Part shown: one piece after another, positions 1-7,857 of the stretch
Position numbering within the stretch: the first letter of the stretch is position 1
Layout of the letters: each line of letters starts with the position of its first letter
Assembly: GCA_905233915.1 (NCBI GenBank)
Contig: CAJOFM010000018.1
Coordinates: forward strand, 1-41,272
Source of the DNA: an uncultured Muribaculaceae bacterium
GTDB lineage: Bacteria; Bacteroidota; Bacteroidia; Bacteroidales; Muribaculaceae
DNA: 41,272 nt
Reading direction: 5' to 3'
The notes under the pieces: model-generated
What the model was told of the DNA's origin: nothing
Seen by the model: only the letters and a program-made list of their open reading frames with translations
Database searches by the model: none
Made by a program: the position numbers and the translations under genes

Positions 1-3000
1 ACCAGTCTAAGGACCGTCTATGTGGGTTCGGGTTGGACCACAGCAGCCGTGACAAGTTCCTACTACATGTTCCAAGATTGCACCAGCCTGGTGGGCGGCC
101 AGGGCACGACCTATGATGCCAATCATATCGATGCCACCTACGCCCACATTGACGGCGGCCCCAGCAACCCGGGCTACTTCACCAGAGGCACCGAGGCCTA
201 TGCCTGCTACACGTCCTCGAACACGACGTTGACGTTCTACTACGACAACCAGCGCGCTTCACGCACGGGCACGACCTACGACCTGAACACGGGCGGCAAC
301 GATGTCGCTTGGGACACTGACGGCACTAGAACCAATGTGACCAAGGTGGTCTTTGACCCGTCGTTCGCCGATGCCCGCCCGACGACCACCTGCGATTGGT
401 TCTATGGTATGACAAACCTTCAATCCATCACGGGCATCGAGTATCTGAACACCAGCGAGGTGACCGATATGGGTTTTATGTTTATGCGCTGTTCCAAATT
501 GACAAGCCTTGATGTGAGCCATTTCAACACGTCCAAGGTGATAAATATGAATCAACTGTTCTCTAACTGCACTGGCTTAACAAGCCTTGACTTAAGCAAT
601 TTCAATACGTCCAAGGTGACCACTATGCTGAGGATGTTCTATAACAGCACTAATTTGCGGACCATTTATGTGGGCAATGGCTGGAGCACGGCTGCCGTGA
701 CGTACTCCGGTGATATGTTCAAATACTGCACCAGCCTGGTGGGCGGCATGGGCACGACCTATGATGAGAACCACATTGATGGTGCGTACGCCCACATCGA
801 CGGCGGCCCGAGCAACCCGGGCTACTTCACAGACAAGAACGCGCCTGAGGCCTATGCCTGCTACACGTCCTCGAACACGACGCTGACGTTCTACTACGAC
901 AACCAGCGCAGCAGCCGCTCGGGCACGACCTACGACCTGAACACGGGCAGCTCCAATCCCGGTTGGGAATCGGACGACACCTATGCCAGTGTGACCAAGG
1001 TGGTCTTTGACCCCTCGTTCGCTGGTGCCCGCCCGACGACCACCTGCAAATGGTTCTTTTACATGCGGAACCTTCAATCCATCACGGGCATGGAGTACCT
1101 GAACACCAGCGAGGTGACCAATATGGTTTTTATGTTCGATGACTGTATTAAATTATCGAGTCTTGATTTAAGCCACTTCAACACCTCCAAGGCGACCGAA
1201 ATTTACAGCATGTTCAATAATTGCAGAGGCTTGACGAGCCTTGACTTGAGCAGTTTCAACACGTCCAAGGTAACCTCTATGAATTTCATGTTCTCTGGCT
1301 GCTCCAATCTGCGCACTGTCTACGTGGGCAGTGGTTGGAGTACGGCGGCTGTGACAGAATCAGTTAATATGTTCAGCGGTTGCACCAGTCTGGTGGGAGG
1401 CATGGGCACCACTTACAGTAGCAGCCATCTTGACAAAGCTTATGCCCATATCGACGGAGGCACGAGCAACCCGGGCTACTTCACCGAGTGGAAAGAGGCC
1501 TATGCCTGCTACACGTCGTCGAACACGACGCTGACGTTCTACTACGACAGCCAGCGCAGCTCCCGCACAGGCACGACCTACGACCTGAACACGGGCGACA
1601 ACATTACCGGCTGGGAATCGGACGGCACCAATGCCAGTGTGACCAAGGTGGTCTTTGACTCGTCGTTTGCGGGCGCCCGACCGACAACCACCAGCGGTTG
1701 GTTCTATGATATGTGGAAACTTGAATCCATGACGGGCATGAGTTACCTGAACACCAGCGAGGTGACCAATATGTTTTTGATGTTCTACAACTGCACTAAA
1801 CTAACAAGCCTTGATGTGAGCCACTTCAACACGTCCAATGTGACCGATATGAATCAAATGTTCTGTTACTGCACTGGCTTAACGAATCTTGACTTGAGCA
1901 GTTTCAACACGTCCAACGTGACCGATATGGGCGCGATGTTCTACAACTGCACTAAACTAACAAGCCTTGATGTGAGCCATTTCAACACGTCCAAGGTGGC
2001 CTATATGACTAATATGTTCGAAGGTAGCACTAATCTGCGGACCATCTATGTGGGCAGTGATTGGAGCACAGCGGCTGTGACGTCCTCGACGAATATGTTC
2101 AATAACTGCACCAGCCTGGTGGGCGGCCAGGGCACGACCTACGATGCCAACCATGTGGATAAGACCTACGCCCACATCGACGGCGGCCCCAGCAACCCGG
2201 GCTACTTCACCGACAAGAATGCTCCTGTGGCCTATGCCTGCTACACGCCGTCGAACACGACGCTGACGTTCTACTACGACAACCAGCGCAGCAGCCGCAC
2301 AGGCACGACCTACGACCTGAACACGGGCGCCCACGACACAGGTTGGGACACCGACGGCACCAGATCCAATGTGACCAAGGTGGTCTTTAACTCCTCGTTC
2401 GCTGGTGCCCGCCCGACGACCACCTACGATTGGTTCTATGATATGCAGAACCTTGAATCCATCACGGGCATGGAGTACCTGAACACCAGCGAGGTGACCA
2501 ATATGGCTCACATGTTCAATAGTTGCATTGAATTGACGAGCCTTGACTTGAGCCACTTCAACACGTCCAAGGTGACCGATATGAAGCAAATGTTCTCTGG
2601 CTGCACTGGCTTAACGAGCCTTGATTTGAGCAGTTTCAACACGTCCAAGGTGACCGCTATGAGTTACATGTTCTTGGGCTGCAGCAATCTTCGGACCATC
2701 TATGTAGGCAATGGCTGGAGCACAGCGGCTGTGACGGCCTCAACTAAAATGTTCAGGAACTGCACCAGCCTGGTGGGCGGCCAGGGGACGACCTACGATG
2801 ACAGCCACATTGACAAGACCTACGCCCACATCGACGGCGGCACGAGCAACCCGGGCTACTTCACCGCGAAGAATGCCAGCCAGCGTGGCGACATCAACGG
2901 CGACGGCCTGGTGAATGTGGCCGACGTGACAGCGTTGATCCAGATTGTCCTCAACAGCACGCCCGCTGACCTCTCGGTTGCCGACCTGAGTGGCGACGGC

Positions 3001-3054
3001 CAGGTCAATGTGGCCGACGTGACCGCTCTTATTCAGCTAGTGCTGAATAATTAG
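1..3054 (+). CDS. BspA-like DUF285 repeat surface protein with C-terminal dockerin (5' partial)
   Basis: The reading frame is open from base 1 and already reads as repeat sequence (TSLRTVYVGSGW), so the true start lies upstream of the window. The protein is built from about four modules. Each opens with an AYACYTxSNTTLTFYYD segment (about 193, 847, 1495 and 2227), continues with several 23-residue DUF285/BspA repeats of the type FNTSKVTxMxxMFxxCxxLTSLDLS, and closes with AHIDGGxSNPGYFT. The last 55 or so residues are a type I dockerin-like pair of calcium loops (DINGDGLVNVADV and DLSGDGQVNVADV). DUF285 proteins are usually secreted or surface adhesins. What the dockerin binds here is unknown; no cohesin is visible. 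Near-identical modules make the gene prone to unequal recombination. A related single-module gene lies inverted at 40012-41272. Confidence 0.9.
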   Translation, partial: TSLRTVYVGSGWTTAAVTSSYYMFQDCTSLVGGQGTTYDANHIDATYAHIDGGPSNPGYFTRGTEAYACYTSSNTTLTFYYDNQRASRTGTTYDLNTGGNDVAWDTDGTRTNVTKVVFDPSFADARPTTTCDWFYGMTNLQSITGIEYLNTSEVTDMGFMFMRCSKLTSLDVSHFNTSKVINMNQLFSNCTGLTSLDLSNFNTSKVTTMLRMFYNSTNLRTIYVGNGWSTAAVTYSGDMFKYCTSLVGGMGTTYDENHIDGAYAHIDGGPSNPGYFTDKNAPEAYACYTSSNTTLTFYYDNQRSSRSGTTYDLNTGSSNPGWESDDTYASVTKVVFDPSFAGARPTTTCKWFFYMRNLQSITGMEYLNTSEVTNMVFMFDDCIKLSSLDLSHFNTSKATEIYSMFNNCRGLTSLDLSSFNTSKVTSMNFMFSGCSNLRTVYVGSGWSTAAVTESVNMFSGCTSLVGGMGTTYSSSHLDKAYAHIDGGTSNPGYFTEWKEAYACYTSSNTTLTFYYDSQRSSRTGTTYDLNTGDNITGWESDGTNASVTKVVFDSSFAGARPTTTSGWFYDMWKLESMTGMSYLNTSEVTNMFLMFYNCTKLTSLDVSHFNTSNVTDMNQMFCYCTGLTNLDLSSFNTSNVTDMGAMFYNCTKLTSLDVSHFNTSKVAYMTNMFEGSTNLRTIYVGSDWSTAAVTSSTNMFNNCTSLVGGQGTTYDANHVDKTYAHIDGGPSNPGYFTDKNAPVAYACYTPSNTTLTFYYDNQRSSRTGTTYDLNTGAHDTGWDTDGTRSNVTKVVFNSSFAGARPTTTYDWFYDMQNLESITGMEYLNTSEVTNMAHMFNSCIELTSLDLSHFNTSKVTDMKQMFSGCTGLTSLDLSSFNTSKVTAMSYMFLGCSNLRTIYVGNGWSTAAVTASTKMFRNCTSLVGGQGTTYDDSHIDKTYAHIDGGTSNPGYFTAKNASQRGDINGDGLVNVADVTALIQIVLNSTPADLSVADLSGDGQVNVADVTALIQLVLNN

Positions 3055-3105
3055 GCTTAAGGCATTAGGTTTTAGGCTTTAGGCTTTAGGTTTTAGGCTT
3101 TAGGG
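3055..3105 (+). repeat. Heptamer array, unit TTTAGGC/TTTAGGT
   Basis: About six 7-bp units begin directly after the TAG stop of the BspA-like gene and run into a GGCATCCGC palindrome. The same array with fewer units follows the inverted homologue (39979-40012). Confidence 0.8.
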
Positions 3106-3173
3106 GGCATCCGCGCCCTAAAGCCTGAAACTTTCTTACCGTGCTGCGCACGGGAAATTATTGCGCGGATGCC
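3106..3173. terminator. GGCATCCGCGC/GCGCGGATGCC stem with inner hairpin
   Basis: An outer 11-bp perfect inverted repeat (3106-3116 with 3163-3173) encloses an inner CCGTGC-TGC-GCACGG hairpin (3139-3153). It lies just downstream of the BspA-like stop, so it probably ends or stabilises that transcript. No T-tract follows. Its outer arm belongs to a palindrome family that recurs in the window. Confidence 0.5.
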
Positions 3174-3463
3174 ATCTTATGCGGTCTTGCGCCCGCAGTT
3201 TAGAGTTTAGAGTTTAAAGGTTAAAGAGCTGCGCTACGCGATAATTCGTTTAATCTGTATAATCCGACAGAAAAAAGGATGCGTTAGCCTTAGTAATTAT
3301 TGTATTTATTGTTTTTAATTTATGGAGGATGCGTCAGCCCTCAGAACATTCAGAGAAATCAGTTGTTTTAATTGGGAGTGCGTCAGCCAAATTGATTGAG
3401 TTGTTTTTTTAATTGCGAGGTGGATTTTTGTCGTGTGGATTTTTGTCGTAATTTTGCAGGCAC
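3174..3463 (+). repeat. Left arm of a diverged long inverted repeat
   Basis: This non-coding stretch matches the reverse complement of about 39517-39760 with scattered substitutions and small indels. Shared landmarks in order are the GCGGxCTTGCGCCCGC palindrome, a TTTAGAG array (3198-3226), an AATCCGACAGAAAAAAGG block, a TAGTAATTATTGTATTTATT block, and a promoter ending TAATTTTGCAGGC. Apart from the promoter at its right end it contains no gene I can support. Confidence 0.8.
3427..3456 (+). promoter_or_regulatory. Bacteroidetes-type promoter for rlmD
   Basis: A TTTG at 3427-3430 is followed after 18 bp by TAATTTTG (3449-3456), matching the TTTG / TAnnTTTG consensus of the Bacteroidetes primary sigma factor. 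The start codon is only 8 bases beyond the -7 box, so the mRNA would have almost no leader. The same promoter sequence, inverted, precedes the serpin gene. Confidence 0.7.
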
Positions 3464-3464
3464 A

Positions 3465-4871
3465 ATGAGAAAGAAGAAAGATATTCCGGTAATTGAGAAT
3501 TTTGAGATAACGGGCGTGGCGGCCGAGGGCAAGAGCCTGGGCCGCTGGAACGACCTGGTGGTGTTTGTGCCCTATGGCGCTCCCGGCGACGTGATTGACC
3601 TGAAGATTGACCGCAAGAAGCACAGCTATGCCGAGGGTCACATCCATCGCTTGGTGAAGCCCAGCGAGCTGCGTGTGGAGCCCATGTGCGAGCACTTCGG
3701 CGTGTGTGGCGGCTGCAAGTGGCAGCACCTGCCCTATGAGTACCAGCTGCAGTGCAAGCAGCAGCAGGTGGTGGATGCCATGGAGCGCATTGCCAAGGTG
3801 CCCATCCCCGCCATCAACCCCATCCTGGGGTCGGCGGCGACCACCCATTACCGCAACAAACTGGAATTCACGTTCAGCAACAAGTGCTGGCTCACGCGCG
3901 AGCAGCTCGAGAGTGGGGAAGAGTTCCCTGACCGCAATGCGGCGGGCTTCCATATCCCCGGCGCCTTTGACAAGGTGCTCGACATCAAGCGTTGCTGGCT
4001 GCAGGACGACCTCAGCAACGAGCTGCGCCTGTTCATCCGCAACCACTGTGTGGAGAAGGGCTACTCGTTCTACGATATCCGCGGGCAGCAGGGCTTCATC
4101 CGCATGACCATGACGCGCACGGCCAGCACGGGCGAGGTGATGGAAGTCATCGTGTTCGGCCAGGACGACCGCGCGGCCATCGAGGACGTGATGAGCGCCG
4201 TGTGTGACCGCTTCCCGCAGATCACGTCGCTGCTCTACGTCATCAACCTCAAGGTCAACGACTCGCTGGCCGACCAGGAGTTCATCACCTACAGCGGCCG
4301 TGACTACATCGAGGAGGAGATGGAAGGCCTGAAGTTCCGCGTGGGTCCCAAGTCCTTCTACCAGACCAATTCCCGCCAGGCCTACGAACTCTACAAGGTG
4401 GCGCGCCGCATGGCCGCCCTCACTGGTGATGAGCTGGTCTATGACCTCTATACCGGCACGGGCACCATCGCCAACTTCGTCGCCCGCCAGGCCCGCCAGG
4501 TCATCGGCATCGAGTATGTGCCCGAGGCCATCGAGGATGCCAAACTCAACTCCCGCGTCAACGGCATCGGGAACACCTTGTTCTATGCCGGCGACATGAA
4601 GGATGTGCTCACCGACGACTTCATCGCCGAGCACGGCCGTCCCGAGGTGATGATCATCGACCCGCCGCGTGCAGGCATGCACGAGGATGTGGTCAAGGTC
4701 ATCCTCAATGCCGAGCCGCAACGGCTGGTGTATGTGAGCTGCAACCCCGCGACCCAAGCGCGCGACATCGCGATGCTCGACGAGAAATACCGCGTCGTGG
4801 AAATCCAGCCCGTGGACATGTTCCCGCACACCCACCATGTGGAGAACGTAGCTTTGCTAGTTAGAAGTTAG
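3465..4871 (+). CDS. rlmD: 23S rRNA (uracil-C5)-methyltransferase, RlmD/TrmA family
   Basis: Methylates a uridine of 23S rRNA at C5 using SAM (RlmD/RumA family, cytoplasmic). The iron-sulphur cluster ligands are visible as C75, C81, C84 and C177 (CEHFGVCGGC and KRCWL). The methyltransferase domain shows YDLYTGTGTIANFVA for SAM binding, IIDPPRAG, and SCNPAT with nucleophile C426, with a HHVEN near the end. At 468 residues it has the family length. I chose ATG 3465 because the frame upstream is promoter and repeat DNA and the protein then begins MRKKKDIP. The last residues (LLVRS) and the TAG stop lie in a GTTAGGA array, so the tail is set by repeat DNA. Confidence 0.93.
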   Translation: MRKKKDIPVIENFEITGVAAEGKSLGRWNDLVVFVPYGAPGDVIDLKIDRKKHSYAEGHIHRLVKPSELRVEPMCEHFGVCGGCKWQHLPYEYQLQCKQQQVVDAMERIAKVPIPAINPILGSAATTHYRNKLEFTFSNKCWLTREQLESGEEFPDRNAAGFHIPGAFDKVLDIKRCWLQDDLSNELRLFIRNHCVEKGYSFYDIRGQQGFIRMTMTRTASTGEVMEVIVFGQDDRAAIEDVMSAVCDRFPQITSLLYVINLKVNDSLADQEFITYSGRDYIEEEMEGLKFRVGPKSFYQTNSRQAYELYKVARRMAALTGDELVYDLYTGTGTIANFVARQARQVIGIEYVPEAIEDAKLNSRVNGIGNTLFYAGDMKDVLTDDFIAEHGRPEVMIIDPPRAGMHEDVVKVILNAEPQRLVYVSCNPATQARDIAMLDEKYRVVEIQPVDMFPHTHHVENVALLVRS

Positions 4872-4905
4872 GAGTTAGGAGTTAGGAGTTAGGAGTTAGG
4901 AGTTG
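4860..4905 (+). repeat. Heptamer array, unit GTTAGGA
   Basis: About six and a half 7-bp units overlap the last codons and stop of rlmD (stop at 4869-4871). A GCATCC/GGATGC inverted repeat (about 4914-4930) follows immediately. Confidence 0.85.
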
Positions 4906-4947
4906 GGGCATCCGCGTTTTTGGGGGATGCTGGAGAGAGGAAAAAAG

Positions 4948-4979
4948 AAGGTGTGGCACCTTTTGTCGTGTCACACCTT
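4948..4979. terminator. Hairpin after rlmD
   Basis: AAGGTGTG (4948-4955) pairs with CACACCTT (4972-4979), with a further CAC/GTG pairing inside and a loop containing TTTTGTC. No strong T-run follows on plus. It could end rlmD or the minus-strand small ORF that converges on it. Confidence 0.5.
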
Positions 4980-5006
4980 GCTATATCTTGCGGGGGGGAA
5001 TGATCA

Positions 5007-5072
5007 TTAACCTGTAATCAGGTTGAGGATTGCCGTGGCAATCAAGGTGGCGATAGCAATGACAGTTGTCAT
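5007..5072 (-). CDS. Possible 21-residue hydrophobic peptide
   Basis: From ATG 5072 the frame reads MTTVIAIATLIATAILNLITG and stops with TAA at 5007-5009. The whole peptide is one hydrophobic segment. The frame is open further upstream (to 5219) but that part is Lys/Gln-rich, with no sensible signal, so the internal ATG is preferred. A near-match to a -7 box (CAATTTTG) lies upstream on the same strand. Small membrane peptides of this kind occur both as conserved Bacteroidales micro-proteins and as type I toxins. I cannot assign it, and the ORF may be chance. Confidence 0.3.
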   Translation of the reverse strand: MTTVIAIATLIATAILNLITG

Positions 5073-5254
5073 AATAAATTGAATTTTATTTGTTTTTAAT
5101 CCTGGCCGTTGTCGGCATTTGCTTTTTTTAACCTTAATATTGCAAAAATTGTGCCGAAAAATGTATTTCTGTCCGATAAAAGTATTTTGACCTTGTTTAA
5201 TCAACTGAAAATGAGCCAAATATAGGCTCTTTCAGAATTTATGGGCTTGGATTT

Positions 5255-5513
5255 TGCCTCGAAGAGGCAGGTCGGGTCGTAGACTCGACTTCATTGATTA
5301 AACACCATGCCAGCTCATCGAAGATGAGTGCGGCGTGGTGCTGATGACATCAAGTGGAAAGTGCGTCGAAGACGAACTTCTGGAGTCGTCAAATGCCTGC
5401 GAGTCACAAAGTGCCTCGAAGAGGCACTTTTCTTGTTCGGCCCAAGGACCAAGCTGCGAACCTCTCCGAGGTTCTGGCATGGTCTTCTTGATTGAAATCG
5501 GTTCTTCGAACCG
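5255..5513. repeat. Array of short hairpins with 3-nt loops
   Basis: Within 260 bp I count at least six inverted repeats with three-base loops: TGCCTC-GAA-GAGGCA (5255-5269), GTCGGGTC-GTA-GACTCGAC (5271-5289, one wobble), CTCATC-GAA-GATGAG (5314-5328, inside a larger CACCA...TGGTG stem 5303-5340), CGTC-GAA-GACG (5364-5374), AAAGTGCCTC-GAA-GAGGCACTTT (5408-5430, 10-bp stem) and GAACCTC-TCC-GAGGTTC (5458-5474). CGGTTC-TTC-GAACCG (5499-5513) makes a seventh. Stem sequences differ while the spacing and loop stay alike. No convincing gene overlaps. A structured RNA or a decayed repeat array are both possible. Confidence 0.7.
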
Positions 5514-5549
5514 TTAACAACTTCGATGTTTTCACCAGACGGGAGCAAC

Positions 5550-5975
5550 CTAGAAGCTGTATTGCTTAATCGGTGTGCTCTGCTTGATGATCATGCCCGA
5601 CATCCTGGCGCGGTAAAGCGTGGCCACGCACATCGTGTTGCTCTTAAATCCCGTCTCGCGGTATTCCCTGTACACTTCATCACAGGCGACAAGTACAGCC
5701 GCGTCGTTTCCACTCATATCGCGATCGGGATAGACCTCGTGGATGCGCTTCTTCATCTTGAGCGTGAGTTTGCCTATCATGTCCTCTTTGGGGGGAGGGG
5801 GAAGGCCTCCGCTACGGTAAATCGCATAAGGCGTCTGGACTGAAAGATAGTAGTCGATACCGGTGATTTCGGGCTCGTCATCACTGGAGCAGGCCCCGAG
5901 ACCGCACAACATGAAAGCGGCAATGAACACGATTGCCAGCCGTCGTAGCCGATGGTGTAATGATAAATTTTCCAT
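5550..5975 (-). CDS. Small lipoprotein of unknown function
   Basis: A 141-residue protein with a basic N-terminus (HHRLRR), a hydrophobic stretch and a lipobox LGAC with acylated C29. The residues after it, SSDDEPE, resemble the acidic export signal that sends many Bacteroidetes lipoproteins to the outer leaflet. The mature part (about 112 residues) contains a proline run and a Lys/Arg-rich centre; I do not recognise the family. It stands alone between the hairpin array and a gene-free region. No clear promoter is visible. Confidence 0.75.
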   Translation of the reverse strand: MENLSLHHRLRRLAIVFIAAFMLCGLGACSSDDEPEITGIDYYLSVQTPYAIYRSGGLPPPPKEDMIGKLTLKMKKRIHEVYPDRDMSGNDAAVLVACDEVYREYRETGFKSNTMCVATLYRARMSGMIIKQSTPIKQYSF

Positions 5976-6392
5976 AACGCATAAGTTTAAATATTAATTA
6001 TGTTTATTGTTTGGGCTAGGGCTTCGAACTGCAAAAAAATCACGCATAACCATAATGAAAACCTGAAACAACATGATGAATAATGCAGTAGTCGCCATTG
6101 GAAGCGCAAAATTATTATAAATTAACGTTTTGACTAGAATAGTTTTAGTTAATAATCATTAATAAAGATGGAATAATTATGATAAAGGCGGCTGCGCCTG
6201 AATGTCATCGGCGAGTGGGCCTTTATGCCTGCGGGCAATGCGGTGGGAGCTCTGCTGGCTTTATCGCCCACCGAGGTGTGCAATGAGGTTCGGGATTCTT
6301 TCCTTCGGTTGTTAATAAATATTTGGACCAACAGGCATGATGATTCAAATATTCGCAGTAACTTTGCTTGTTAAACCAACCTACAGGTAAAA
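5976..6392. other. Gene-free region between divergent genes
   Basis: The left two thirds is AT-rich and featureless. Three inverted repeats sit at 6187-6198 (GGCG/CGCC), 6228-6237 (GCC-TGC-GGGC, approximate) and 6241-6273 (CGGTGGG/CCCACCG). The right end carries the -7 box for the next gene. I see no credible ORF on either strand. Confidence 0.6.
6332..6366 (+). promoter_or_regulatory. Probable promoter of the cell-wall gene run
   Basis: TAACTTTG (6359-6366) is a perfect TAnnTTTG -7 element 26 bp before the start codon. A TTTG lies at 6332-6335, 23 bp upstream, slightly wider than the usual spacing. Confidence 0.5.
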
Positions 6393-7811
6393 ATGAAAGC
6401 GAAGAAACAATTGTTGGCACTGGCTGTTAGCGCTTTAGCGTTAGCAGGAATGGCCGCCACCCCCGATTGGCAGGGCCAGGTCGATGAACTGATCGCGCAG
6501 GGCGAGTTTGCCCGTGCCGAGAAGGTGATGAAATCCCTGCCCAAGAAAGTGCGTCAGGCCGATGCCGTCCGCATCGACTCGTTGCGCACCATCATGCAGC
6601 GCATCCGCACCGACTTCCGCATCACTCCCGAGGAGGGCGTGAAGATGATCCGCGAGAAGATGCCCGAGGCCACCGATGCCCAGATCCAGCACTGGAAGGA
6701 TACCCGTGCCCTCGAGGTGATGAACATCGACGGCAAGGAGATGTGGTTCCGCAAGAGTGTGGGCAACCTGTGGCTGCTGGGCAAGGAATTTGCCGTCCAG
6801 AATGCCGCTGACAACCATGAGAGTTTCCTCACCCGCCGCAAGTATTACCTGGAGGCGATGCGCACGCCCGCCGACAAGAACAACGTGCGTGACTGGCGCC
6901 GTGTGAACATCACGTTCACGCTCGACGTCATTGCCGATGCCGTTCCCGCCGGCGAGACGCTGCGCGTGTGGATGCCCTTCCCCTACGAGAACCTGCGGCA
7001 AAAGAACATCCGTCTCGAGAGCAGCAACCGCCCGGTGACCTTCAGCGAGGGTAGCAAGCACCACACGGTGTATATGGAGGCTGTGGCCGAGAAAGGCAAG
7101 CCCACCCATTTTGAGTACACCTTCTCCTATGACGTGGGCGAGCGCCACTACAGCCAGCAGGACCTCATCGCCATGCTGGAACCCTACAACAAGAACAGCG
7201 AGGAGTACAAGCGTTACACGGGCGACGAGCCGCGCCACGTCATCATCACCGACGAGATGCGTGCCCTGGCCCGCAAGATCGTGGGCAACGAGACCAACCC
7301 CGTGCTGCAGGCCGCTAAAATCTATGAGTGGATAGGTTACAACCTGCCGTGGGCAGGTGCCCGTGAATACAGCACGCTGGCCAACATCCCGCAGTATGTC
7401 CTCGAGAACAACCATGGCGATTGCGGACAGGTGGGCCTGCTCTACATCACGCTGGCCCGTTCGCTGGGCATCCCCGCCCGCTGGGAAAGCGGCTGGATGC
7501 TGCATCCCGATGAAATCAACTGGCACGACTGGTGCGAGACCTACTTTGAGGGCATCGGCTGGATTCCCACCGACCCGTCATTCGGCCGCAGTGCCGTGGG
7601 CACACCCTTGAACGATTACTATGCCACGGGTATCGACGTGTACCGCATGGCCACCAACGAAGGGGTGGGCGACGTGCTCAGCCCCGCCAAGACCTACATC
7701 CGCAGCGAGACGGTTGATTTCCAACCCGGCGAGGTGGAGTGGCGCAAGGGCAACCTGTTCTATGACAAGTGGGACAGCCATCTGAAGGTTAATTCGATTG
7801 TTAGGCTTTAG
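6393..7811 (+). CDS. Secreted transglutaminase-like (TGc) domain protein
   Basis: A 472-residue exported protein. The signal peptide is MKAKKQLLALAVSALALAGMA. An N-terminal helical part (to about residue 150) is followed by a beta-rich region and a TGc/papain-fold core with the triad C344 (HGDCGQ), H378 (NWHDW) and D394 (PTDPSFG). Bacterial TGc proteins usually act as peptidases or amide-processing enzymes rather than cross-linkers. The next two genes process cell-wall peptides, so a muropeptide-related role in the periplasm is likely, but this is inference from context. The stop codon falls in a TTTAGGC array, so the last residues (IVRL) are partly repeat-encoded. It is the first gene of the run and has its own promoter. 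Confidence 0.85.
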   Translation: MKAKKQLLALAVSALALAGMAATPDWQGQVDELIAQGEFARAEKVMKSLPKKVRQADAVRIDSLRTIMQRIRTDFRITPEEGVKMIREKMPEATDAQIQHWKDTRALEVMNIDGKEMWFRKSVGNLWLLGKEFAVQNAADNHESFLTRRKYYLEAMRTPADKNNVRDWRRVNITFTLDVIADAVPAGETLRVWMPFPYENLRQKNIRLESSNRPVTFSEGSKHHTVYMEAVAEKGKPTHFEYTFSYDVGERHYSQQDLIAMLEPYNKNSEEYKRYTGDEPRHVIITDEMRALARKIVGNETNPVLQAAKIYEWIGYNLPWAGAREYSTLANIPQYVLENNHGDCGQVGLLYITLARSLGIPARWESGWMLHPDEINWHDWCETYFEGIGWIPTDPSFGRSAVGTPLNDYYATGIDVYRMATNEGVGDVLSPAKTYIRSETVDFQPGEVEWRKGNLFYDKWDSHLKVNSIVRL

Positions 7812-7840
7812 GCTTTAGGTTTTAGGCTTTAGGCTTTAGG
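7801..7840 (+). repeat. Heptamer array, unit TTTAGGC/TTTAGGT
   Basis: About five and a half units supply the TAG stop of the transglutaminase-like gene (7809-7811) and fill most of the gap to the next start. The unit matches the array after the BspA-like gene at 3055. Confidence 0.85.
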
Positions 7841-7857
7841 TGAAAATCTGAAGAAAT

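Noticed and set aside
3315..4838. 507-codon open frame on the minus strand across rlmD
   Set aside because: It is antisense to a fully supported rlmD, is His/Val/Leu/Ala-rich in the way of GC-rich shadow frames, and shows no domain.
5298..5548. Short frames on both strands over the hairpin array
   Set aside because: Their sequence follows the inverted repeats, has no domain, and frames overlap one another with none favoured.
6149..6420. Short minus-strand frames of about 60 codons upstream of the transglutaminase-like gene
   Set aside because: No start context, no family likeness, and they overlap each other and the promoter of the real gene.
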